Shown piece after piece: positions 1 to 6,268 of a stretch of DNA of 12,340 nucleotides. A program made the translations under genes and the position numbers. Each line of letters begins with the position of its first letter. Within the stretch, counting starts at the first letter, position 1. Source of the stretch: Candidatus Rhodoferax mariagerensis (lineage in GTDB: Bacteria; Pseudomonadota; Gammaproteobacteria; Burkholderiales; Burkholderiaceae_C); NCBI GenBank assembly GCA_016719055.1, contig JADKAW010000035.1, forward strand, positions 1 to 12,340, read 5' to 3'. The notes under the pieces are model-generated. The model had not been told where the DNA came from and did not search any database. It saw only the letters and a list, made by a program, of their open reading frames with translations.

Positions 1-32
1 CGATTTGACCTGACGATTCAAGAAACCACCCC

Positions 33-803
33 ATGCGTGTCATTTTTCACGAAGACTTTCACCAGTCTTTCTACTCCGAGGATGAATTTGACAACGGGGC
101 TGCCGAGGGTCGGTTGGTGAACCTGATGGCCGCCCTGCGCAATGATGGTAGCTACGAGGTCACGATACCGGCCCCGGCCACCCGCGCCGACCTGTTGCGC
201 GCCCATACCGATGCCCATATCGCAGCCATTGAGGCCAAACCACGCCTGTTTGCCATGGCCGCGCTGGCTGCGGGCGCTGCCATTCTGGCCTCTGACCTGG
301 CTTTGCAGGGTGAACCGTGCTTTGCCTGTCTGCGCCCGCCCGGGCACCACGCCAGCCGCGCCCTGGCCTGGGGCCATTGCAGCTTCAGCAACCTGGCGAT
401 TGCACTGCTGCGGCTGCGCGCGGCCGGGCAAATTCGCTCGGCCTTTGTGGTGGATTTTGACCTGCACACCGGCGACGGCACCAAGGATGTGCTGCGCGGC
501 TGGCCCGAGGCTGAAGTTTTCAACACCTATGGCGACAGCGCCGCAGAACTGATCCAGAACCTCGAAGTTCGCCTGAAACAAGCCCCGCAAGTGGACATTC
601 TGGCGGTATCAGCCGGTTTTGATGCCTACATCCACGATTTGGGTGGCAAGCTGGCCACCGACGACTACTTCACCATCGGTCGCCTGCTGCAAGGCTACGC
701 GATCCGCCTTGGGCATCAGCGCCGTTTTGCCGTGCTGGAAGGGGGTTATTACCTGCCCGACCTGGGCAAAAACGCCCTCGCCTTTTGCCGTGGTTTTGAA
801 TAA
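33..803 (+). CDS. Histone deacetylase family protein (zinc amidohydrolase)
   Basis: A 256-residue protein of the arginase/deacetylase fold, expected to remove acetyl groups from lysine side chains or small acetylated amines such as acetylpolyamines in the cytoplasm. Visible motifs in order are RPPGHHA (His105-His106, the active-site histidine pair), DFDLHTGDGT (Asp143 and His145 as zinc ligands), SAGFDAY (Asp197, third zinc ligand) and EGGYY (Tyr239 region, transition-state tyrosine). The canonical HH of the DxDxHH block is H-T here. It is shorter than the 300-370 residues of many family members but appears complete, with an N-terminal FHEDF segment and no frameshift. The ATG at 33 is the first in frame; only a weak purine-rich stretch precedes it. 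Its stop codon directly abuts the next ATG, so both are probably co-transcribed. The substrate cannot be inferred from sequence. Confidence 0.9.
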   Translation: MRVIFHEDFHQSFYSEDEFDNGAAEGRLVNLMAALRNDGSYEVTIPAPATRADLLRAHTDAHIAAIEAKPRLFAMAALAAGAAILASDLALQGEPCFACLRPPGHHASRALAWGHCSFSNLAIALLRLRAAGQIRSAFVVDFDLHTGDGTKDVLRGWPEAEVFNTYGDSAAELIQNLEVRLKQAPQVDILAVSAGFDAYIHDLGGKLATDDYFTIGRLLQGYAIRLGHQRRFAVLEGGYYLPDLGKNALAFCRGFE

Positions 804-1133
804 ATGGCCATGAAACAGGTTCCCAAATTTACGCCCAATCCGCAGGGCTCCTTGACCGGCTACGACCGCATCGACATTGACCTGCCGGATGCCCGCATCG
901 GCAACATCCGTTGTCGGCTGCTGGGTGAAAAAGCCATTGTTTACTCAATCCAGGTGTTTCCCGAGTTCCAGCGCAACGGTTATGGTGCCGCCGCCATTGA
1001 CATGCTCAAATCGCGCTACCCGGTGCTGATTGCCGACCGGGTGCGCTTCACAGCCCGCGAATTCTGGGAAAAGATGGGGTTCACGGCCAACGCCGAAGGC
1101 AATTGGGAATACCGGCGGCATCCGCTACGCTGA
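804..1133 (+). CDS. Small GNAT-family N-acetyltransferase
   Basis: A 109-residue protein with the acetyl-CoA-binding core of the GNAT fold. The segment VFPEFQRNGYGAAAIDML (residues 51-68) matches motif A, with the pyrophosphate-binding Q-R-N-G-Y-G loop at 56-61. AREFWEKMGF (84-93) matches the C-terminal motif usually written A..FYeklGF. It is short for the family (about 140-180 is usual), so the N-terminal part of the fold is minimal. The ATG at 804 immediately follows the deacetylase TAA; an alternative ATG lies two codons further on at 810. The zero-base junction with a deacetylase suggests a co-expressed acetylation/deacetylation pair, although the substrates are unknown. No terminator is obvious after the stop. 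Confidence 0.85.
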   Translation: MAMKQVPKFTPNPQGSLTGYDRIDIDLPDARIGNIRCRLLGEKAIVYSIQVFPEFQRNGYGAAAIDMLKSRYPVLIADRVRFTAREFWEKMGFTANAEGNWEYRRHPLR

Positions 1134-1271
1134 CTGCCAGCAGCCAAGTCCTCAGACAGGCGGGGGACTGCTGAACTGGAACAGCTTGGGTCGGCCGGGG
1201 GCAACAAGGTGTTCGATTCTGCGGCAACAGGCAGGCACAATGGCCCATCCTGGGAACGAGCACACCAAACA

Positions 1272-2627
1272 ATGACACGCATTTTTGACAACATCGACCA
1301 GGACTTGCTGACCACGCTGCGCGGCACCCTGCAAGTCTCCAGGCATGCCGACTTTTGTGTCGGCTACCTCAATCTGCGGGGCTGGCAGGCGGTAGACGAT
1401 TTGGTGCAACCGTGGAACCCGCTTGACGGCCAGGTTTGTCGCGTGCTGGTGGGCATGCAGCGCCCGCCCCATGAAGAAATTCGCGAGTTGTACCGTCAGA
1501 CAGCTGGTGGCGGGCTGATCGACAACGCCACTGCCAGCCGTTTGAAAATGCAGTTTGCTGCGCACCTGCGCGAGCAAATCACCCTGGGCATCCCCACCGG
1601 GCACGACGAGGCTGGCCTGCGCCGTCTGGCCAGACAACTTCGCACCAAGCAACTGGTGGTCAAGCTGTTTCTGCCCTATCCGCTGCACGCCAAGCTCTAT
1701 CTTTTGTTCAGGGATGACATCAACAACCCCATTACCGGGTTTGTCGGCAGCAGCAATCTCACGCTGTCGGGCTTGTCGCGCCAGGGTGAGCTGAATGTCG
1801 ATGTGCTGGACCATCTGGCCACCGACAAATTGGCGAAATGGTTTGATGCCCGCTGGGGCGACCGCTGGGCGCTGGATGTGTCGGACGATCTGGCGCAAAT
1901 CATTGAGACCAGTTGGGCGCGCGAACAGGCCATACCCCCGCACCACATTTACCTCAATATCGCTTATCACCTCAGCACCGAGGCACGCGCAGGCTTGAGC
2001 CAGTTCCGACTACCCGCCCGCTTTGAGCAGGAACTGTTTGAGTTTCAAAAAAGCGCCGTAAAAATTGCCGCCCGCCATCTGCACCGCCGGGGTGGCGTGA
2101 TGATTGGCGACGTGGTGGGCCTGGGCAAAACCATCATGGCGACCGCCTTGGCGCGCATGTTTGAGGACGACCTGGGTTATGAGACCCTCATCATCTGCCC
2201 GAAGAATCTGGAAACCATGTGGGAGAGTTACCGCACCGGATATGGCCTGCGCGGCATGGTGCTGCCGGTGTCGCAAGTCACCAAAAAACTGCCCGACCTA
2301 AAGCGCTATCGCCTGGTGCTGATTGACGAGAGTCACAACCTGCGCAACCGCGAAGGCCGCCGCTACAAGGCAATTGCCGACTACATCAAAAGCTGCGATG
2401 CCAAAGTCATTTTGCTCACAGCCACGCCTTACAACAAAACCAAGGCCGACCTGTCATCACAGTTGCGCTTGTTCATTGACGAAAAAGCCAATATCGGCAT
2501 TCGCCCTGAGCACCACATGCGCAAATGCGGCATGGGCGAAGCCGAGTTTGAACGCAAGCACCAGTGCCAGGTCAACTCCATTCTGGCGATTGAAAAAGCG
2601 ACGAATTTGATGACTGGCGCGAGCTGA
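1272..2627 (+). CDS. PLD-domain SNF2/DEAH helicase, N-terminal piece (frameshifted gene)
   Basis: First part of a helicase gene that continues in another frame to 4651; repaired, it would encode about 1126 residues. The N-terminal third carries a phospholipase-D-type signature, HAKLYLLFRDD followed by GSSNLTLSGL (His139, Lys141, Asn162), as found in PLD modules fused to helicases. The superfamily-2 ATPase motifs follow: DVVGLGKT (motif I, Lys286), LVLIDESHNLRN (motif II, DESH at 352-355) and LLTATPYNK (motif III, about 381-389). The chosen start is the ATG at 1272 (MTRIFDNI), where similarity to the family begins by my recollection; a GTG at 1209 in the same frame would add 21 residues. The last 10 residues before the TGA at 2625 (ATNLMTGAS-like) are out-of-frame. 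First gene of the putative defence operon; expected to be a nucleic-acid translocase/nuclease. Confidence 0.85.
   Translation: MTRIFDNIDQDLLTTLRGTLQVSRHADFCVGYLNLRGWQAVDDLVQPWNPLDGQVCRVLVGMQRPPHEEIRELYRQTAGGGLIDNATASRLKMQFAAHLREQITLGIPTGHDEAGLRRLARQLRTKQLVVKLFLPYPLHAKLYLLFRDDINNPITGFVGSSNLTLSGLSRQGELNVDVLDHLATDKLAKWFDARWGDRWALDVSDDLAQIIETSWAREQAIPPHHIYLNIAYHLSTEARAGLSQFRLPARFEQELFEFQKSAVKIAARHLHRRGGVMIGDVVGLGKTIMATALARMFEDDLGYETLIICPKNLETMWESYRTGYGLRGMVLPVSQVTKKLPDLKRYRLVLIDESHNLRNREGRRYKAIADYIKSCDAKVILLTATPYNKTKADLSSQLRLFIDEKANIGIRPEHHMRKCGMGEAEFERKHQCQVNSILAIEKATNLMTGAS
2592..2600 (+). other. Frameshift site in helicase gene (A5 run)
   Basis: Frame 0 reads GAA AAA GCG and stops at 2627. 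Adding one A to the five-A run at 2593-2597 gives GAA AAA AGC GAC GAA TTT GAT GAC TGG, encoding EKSDEFDDWRELIRLYMV. This joins seamlessly with the downstream frame, which is open from 2594. A one-base loss in the A run explains the break. A ribosomal -1 slip on AAA would give the same product, but the slippery heptamer is not in the dnaX register. Confidence 0.85.
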
Positions 2628-2638
2628 TTCGCCTGTAC

Positions 2639-4651
2639 ATGGTGCGCCGCACCCGCAGCTTTATCATCCAGCATTACACCGAGGCGGATGCCAAGGGCCG
2701 TCGTTTCATCGCTGGCAAAGATGGCGAAAAGCGCTATTTTCCGGTGCGCAAGCCGGTGTCATTGCAGTTCACGGTGGATGAGACCGACCCGGCCGACCGC
2801 TATGCCCGGCTGTACTCCCCGGCTGTGGTGGACCAGATCAACGCCCTGCATGTGCCGCGCTACGGCTTGGGGCTATACGTTGACCCGTTGGCCGAAAAAG
2901 ATGCCACCGGGCCAGAGCGCAAGATCATTGAAAACCTGGGCCGCGCTGGCAAACGCCTGATGGGCTTTTGTCGCACCAACCTGTTCAAGCGGCTTGAATC
3001 CAACGGTTTTTCCTTCTTGCAGTCGATAGACCGGCACATTTTGCGCAACCAGATTTACCAGTACGCCATCGAACAAGGGTTGGACCTGCCGGTGGGCGTG
3101 CTGGACGCGGGCCTGCTGGACCTGGAACGCGTCGATGAAGATGCCGACGGCGTTGAGGGCGACCCGGAAGACTTGCTGGACGGCTTGGTGGAAACCGCCA
3201 CAGAAGCCGACGGCCTGCTGGACGACATGGCTCGCGCCAAAGCGGTTTACGCGCAATACGCCGGTCAATACAAAAAGCGTTTCAAGTGGATTCGCCCCAG
3301 CCTGTTCAAGCCCTCATTGGCAGACAACCTGGCGCAAGACACCCAAACGCTGTCCGAACTGCTCAGCCTACAAGGCCAGTGGGACCCGGCGCACGACCAA
3401 AAACTGCTGGCCTTGCGCCACCTCGTTACCCAAACCCACGCCAAAACCAAGGTGCTGGTGTTCACCCAGTTTGCCGACACCGCGCGCTACTTGGCCCGCG
3501 AGCTGCACCATGCTGGCGTGACCCATATCGAAGTCGCCACCGGTGCCAGCGCCGACCCTTTCGCGCTGGCGTGCCGATTCAGCCCCAAGTCCAACAACAA
3601 AACAGTGCCCAAGGCCGATGAAGTGCGGGTGCTGATCTGTACCGACGTGTTGTCCGAAGGCCAAAACCTGCAGGACAGCAATGTGGTCGTCAACTTTGAC
3701 CTGCCCTGGGCCATCATCCGCCTGATCCAGCGGGCTGGCCGGGTGGACCGCATTGGCCAGCGGGCGGAAGAAATTCATTGCTATTCCTTCTTGCCCGCCG
3801 ACGGGGTCGAACAACTCATTCAATTGCGCTCGCGCATTCGCCAGCGCCTGCAAGAAAACGCCGAAGTGGTTGGCACCGACGAGTCCTTCTTTGAAGACGA
3901 AGAAGCCAACACCATCCGCAACCTTTACACCGAACAGCAAGGTGTGCTGGATGACAGCGACGACGAGGTTGACCTGGCCTCCTACGCCTGGCAAATCTGG
4001 AAGCAGGCCACCCAGGACGACCCCGACCTGGCCCGCGCGGTGGAATCCTTGCCACCCGTGGTCTATTCCGCCAAGGCATTTGCGCTGGACGAGGCACGCT
4101 TTCCCCTGCTGGGCGCAGACGCTGCACAGGGTGGCGCGTTGGTTTACGTCAAGTCCCCCGAAGGTAATGACCACCTGGCCTGGGTAGGTTCCAACGGCAA
4201 AACCGTGACCGAATCACAGTTTGTCGTGCTGCGCGCCGCCGAATGTCCGCCTGGCACACCGGCTATGCCACGCTTGGAACAGCACCATGAACTGGTTGCC
4301 CACGGCCTGCAATTGGCCGTAAGCCAAGACAAAGCGGTGGGCGGCGGCCTGGGCCGCCCCAGCAGTCCACGCAGGCGAGCCTATGAGCGGCTCAAACCTT
4401 ATGCCACCGAGCAGATGAAAACACTGTTTCGTGATGAAGAGCTGGAGCGGGCGCTGGACGACCTCTACCAGCGCCCGCTGCTGGAAACCGCCGCCGACCT
4501 GCTCAACCGCCTGATGCGTAGCGGTGTCAATGATGAAGAGCTGGCCGGTGCCGTCAAGTCTCTTCGCGAAGAAGCCCGCCTGACCTACACCGAAGACGAC
4601 GCCACCCTGCGCGAGCCGCGCGTGGTCTGCTCGTTGGGGCTGGTGGCCTAG
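2639..4651 (+). CDS. PLD-domain SNF2/DEAH helicase, C-terminal piece (frameshifted gene)
   Basis: Remainder of the helicase begun at 1272. The ATG at 2639 (MVRRTRSFI) is simply the first in this frame; genuine coding resumes at the A run near 2597. It contains the second RecA-like lobe: TKVLVFTQFADTARYL (motif IV region), VRVLICTDVLSEGQNLQDS (motif V) and LIQRAGRVDRIGQ (motif VI, near 3728-3766), the hallmark of SNF2-type translocases. Before the second lobe is an acidic insertion rich in D/E (about 3111-3230). After it is a roughly 280-residue C-terminal extension without a motif I recognise. If the break is real and not bypassed, neither piece would have a complete ATPase, since motifs I-III and IV-VI are separated. 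It ends 24 bases before the KilA-N gene. Confidence 0.85.
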   Translation: MVRRTRSFIIQHYTEADAKGRRFIAGKDGEKRYFPVRKPVSLQFTVDETDPADRYARLYSPAVVDQINALHVPRYGLGLYVDPLAEKDATGPERKIIENLGRAGKRLMGFCRTNLFKRLESNGFSFLQSIDRHILRNQIYQYAIEQGLDLPVGVLDAGLLDLERVDEDADGVEGDPEDLLDGLVETATEADGLLDDMARAKAVYAQYAGQYKKRFKWIRPSLFKPSLADNLAQDTQTLSELLSLQGQWDPAHDQKLLALRHLVTQTHAKTKVLVFTQFADTARYLARELHHAGVTHIEVATGASADPFALACRFSPKSNNKTVPKADEVRVLICTDVLSEGQNLQDSNVVVNFDLPWAIIRLIQRAGRVDRIGQRAEEIHCYSFLPADGVEQLIQLRSRIRQRLQENAEVVGTDESFFEDEEANTIRNLYTEQQGVLDDSDDEVDLASYAWQIWKQATQDDPDLARAVESLPPVVYSAKAFALDEARFPLLGADAAQGGALVYVKSPEGNDHLAWVGSNGKTVTESQFVVLRAAECPPGTPAMPRLEQHHELVAHGLQLAVSQDKAVGGGLGRPSSPRRRAYERLKPYATEQMKTLFRDEELERALDDLYQRPLLETAADLLNRLMRSGVNDEELAGAVKSLREEARLTYTEDDATLREPRVVCSLGLVA

Positions 4652-4663
4652 TGAACGCAAAGT

Positions 4664-4669
4664 AGGAAG
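4664..4669 (+). promoter_or_regulatory. Ribosome binding site of the KilA-N gene
   Basis: AGGAAG lies six bases before the ATG at 4676 in the short gap after the helicase stop. It supports that start and separate translation initiation for the KilA-N protein. Confidence 0.65.
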
Positions 4670-4675
4670 CGAGAT

Positions 4676-5563
4676 ATGAAAAATCGGGTCATTACAGTTC
4701 AAGGTGCTGAAGTCACCATCGCCACGCGTCACGCGCAAGACTACATTTCGCTGACCGACATGCTCAAAGCCAAAGACGGCGATTTTTTTATCGCGGACTG
4801 GCTGCGGAACCGCAACACCGTTGAGTTTCTGGGCATTTGGGAAAGCATCTACAACCCCGACTTTAATTATGGCGAATTCGCCATAATTAAAAGCAAGGCC
4901 GGTCTCAACAGCTACAAACTGAGCGCCAAGGAGTGGGTCAAGCAAACCAACGCCATTGGCATCTATGCTGCAACCGGCCGGTATGGTGGCACTTATGCAC
5001 ACAAAGACATTGCCTTTGAGTTTGGTATGTGGATCAGCGCCGAATTCAAGCTCTATCTCATCAAAGAATTCCAGCGGCTGAAAGATGAAGAGTCGCAAAC
5101 ATCAAAACTGGAGTGGAACTTTCAGCGCACCCTGTCCAAAGTCAACTGCAAAATCCACACCGATGCCATCAAAGAACGGCTTATTCCGGCGCAGGTGTCC
5201 GCAGAACAAAGGAGCATGGCCTATGCCAGCGAGGCCGACCTGTTGAATGTGGCGCTATTTGGCATCACGGCAAAGCAGTGGCGCGATGCCAACCCCGAGC
5301 ATCCTGGCAACATGCGCGATGCCGCCACGCTGGAGCAACTGGTCGTGCTGTCCAATCTGGAAAGCATCAACGCCATGTTGATCCATCAAGGCCAAAGCGC
5401 ACCACAACGCCTGCTGGCGCTTAACGCCATGGCCATCACACAAATGCGCTCACTGGTGGGGCTGCAAACCATCAAACAACTGGGGTGCGTTGAGCCCGTT
5501 TGGGACGGGGCGGGAGGGAGAGGGGCAGGAGAGCGCGGGGCCCGGAACCGTGCGAAAGTTTGA
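4676..5563 (+). CDS. KilA-N domain-containing protein
   Basis: A 295-residue protein. The N-terminal 135 residues match the KilA-N DNA-binding domain family: YISLTDM (23-29), IADWLRNRNTVEFLGIWE (39-56), GLNSYKLSAKEW (76-87), and GRYGGTYAHKDIAFEFGMWI (101-120) with FKLYLIKEFQRLK after it. The C-terminal half (IHTDAIKERLIP, YASEADLLNVALFGITAKQW) is the extension normally seen in bacterial chromosomal members. KilA-N proteins come from phages and large DNA viruses and are often found inside restriction or defence loci; the role there is not settled (DNA binding or regulation). It sits between helicase and methylase on the same strand, 24 bases after one and 21 before the other. The last 20 or so residues (GAGGRGAGERGARNRAKV) are Gly/Arg-rich, come from a G-rich DNA tract and look unlike a normal ending of this family. 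Confidence 0.88.
   Translation: MKNRVITVQGAEVTIATRHAQDYISLTDMLKAKDGDFFIADWLRNRNTVEFLGIWESIYNPDFNYGEFAIIKSKAGLNSYKLSAKEWVKQTNAIGIYAATGRYGGTYAHKDIAFEFGMWISAEFKLYLIKEFQRLKDEESQTSKLEWNFQRTLSKVNCKIHTDAIKERLIPAQVSAEQRSMAYASEADLLNVALFGITAKQWRDANPEHPGNMRDAATLEQLVVLSNLESINAMLIHQGQSAPQRLLALNAMAITQMRSLVGLQTIKQLGCVEPVWDGAGGRGAGERGARNRAKV
4862..4891. repeat. Perfect 30-base palindrome inside the KilA-N gene
   Basis: The arms are TTTAATTATGGCGAA (4862-4876) and its exact reverse complement (4877-4891), centred on GAATTC with no loop. The palindrome is in codon register: ten codons encode FNYGEFAIIK (residues 63-72), and the opposite strand encodes the same ten residues. It could be a binding site for a dimeric protein, possibly the KilA-N product itself, or a by-product of a conserved peptide. 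Confidence 0.95.
5502..5525 (+). other. G-quadruplex-type motif at the end of the KilA-N gene
   Basis: GGGGCGGGAGGGAGAGGGG (5507-5525) has four G-runs with loops of 1, 1 and 3 bases, and another GGG lies at 5502-5504. This fits the standard intramolecular G4 pattern. It lies about 60 bases before the methylase start, so it could affect transcription or translation there. Folding is inferred only from the pattern. Confidence 0.6.
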
Positions 5564-5584
5564 GTTCCAGGGGTCGCCAAAAGG

Positions 5585-6268
5585 ATGGCCCAACTCGACT
5601 TCCCCGGCTTCGAAAAGTACCTCTCAGCCTTTGACTTCCCCCGGCTGTTTGCTGATGTGCTGGGCTGGAACCACGCCAGTTCTGAAGCCGCCTGGGCCAA
5701 AGACGCAGCGGGTGACACCCCGTTCACCCGCCGCACTGTGGCCGAGCTGGGCGGCGTGGTCGCCATTCAGGTGGTGGTGGATGGCGGCTGGCCCGACGAG
5801 CAGCAGCGCCTGCGGGTGTGGAAACACATCGCGCGCGGCCATGCCGAAAACCTGCTGATCTTTACCGACAAACAAACGGCTGCGTCACAAAGCCAGTGGT
5901 ATTGGGTCAAGCGCGACAAGCACCCTGAAACTGGCAAACCGCGTCTGACTTCGCGCCGCCACGACTATTTCAAGGGCCAGCCGGTGGACCTGTTTGCAAG
6001 CAAGTTGCAAGCCATGGTGGTGGAACTGTCGGAGCTCGACTCCTTTGGCCGCCTGCCGGTGCTGGAAGCCGCCCGGCGCATCCAGGCCGCGCTGGACGCG
6101 GACAAAACCACCAAGAAATTCTTTACCGCCTACCAGCAACAACACCTTGAACTGCTCAGCCACATTCAAGGCATCGACAACGAGCGCGACAAACGCTGGT
6201 ACGCCAGCGTGTTGCTGAACCGGCTGATGTTTGTCTGGTTCCTGCAAAAAAGGGCTTCCTCTCCATGA
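5585..6268 (+). CDS. Eco57I/PglX-like DNA methyltransferase, N-terminal piece (frameshifted gene)
   Basis: First part of a roughly 1110-residue methyltransferase gene running to 8914. The 227-residue piece holds the N-terminal accessory region: an alpha/beta segment (VVAIQVVVDGGWPDEQQRLRVWKHI, then AENLLIFTD and QWYWVKRD) and a helical segment ending LLNRLMFVWFLQK. In related large Eco57I-type methylases from memory, this precedes QKKGFL and the catalytic domain. I see no convincing PD-(D/E)xK nuclease motif in it, so it should not be called a fused type IIG nuclease. The ATG at 5585 is the only start after the in-frame KilA-N stop (5561-5563); AGGGG at 5569-5573 is a possible, slightly distant ribosome site. 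The final residues RASSP are out-of-frame. Confidence 0.8.
   Translation: MAQLDFPGFEKYLSAFDFPRLFADVLGWNHASSEAAWAKDAAGDTPFTRRTVAELGGVVAIQVVVDGGWPDEQQRLRVWKHIARGHAENLLIFTDKQTAASQSQWYWVKRDKHPETGKPRLTSRRHDYFKGQPVDLFASKLQAMVVELSELDSFGRLPVLEAARRIQAALDADKTTKKFFTAYQQQHLELLSHIQGIDNERDKRWYASVLLNRLMFVWFLQKRASSP

Noticed and set aside
1134..1271. Terminator and promoter in the gap before the helicase
   Set aside because: AGTCC and GGACT can pair, but with a loop of about 12 bases and no T run; no good -35/-10 pair was seen.
1152..1970. 272-codon open frame on the - strand
   Set aside because: Antisense to the PLD part of the helicase; no recognisable domain.
2592..2600. Programmed -1 ribosomal frameshift in the helicase
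   Set aside because: AAA re-pairing is possible, but the run is only five A and not in the X XXY YYZ register. No stimulatory hairpin was evident. One-base loss is simpler.
3368..4174. 268-codon open frame on the - strand
   Set aside because: Antisense to the helicase second lobe with motifs V and VI; no domain or ribosome site.
4214..5098. 294-codon open frame on the - strand
   Set aside because: It spans the end of the helicase and half of the KilA-N gene, both well supported on the + strand. The only family-like piece (FNYGEFAIIK) is the palindrome read backwards.
5585..6268. Fused endonuclease domain (type IIG) at the methylase N-terminus
   Set aside because: No PD-(D/E)xK pattern could be identified in the N-terminal piece, so a nuclease function is not claimed.
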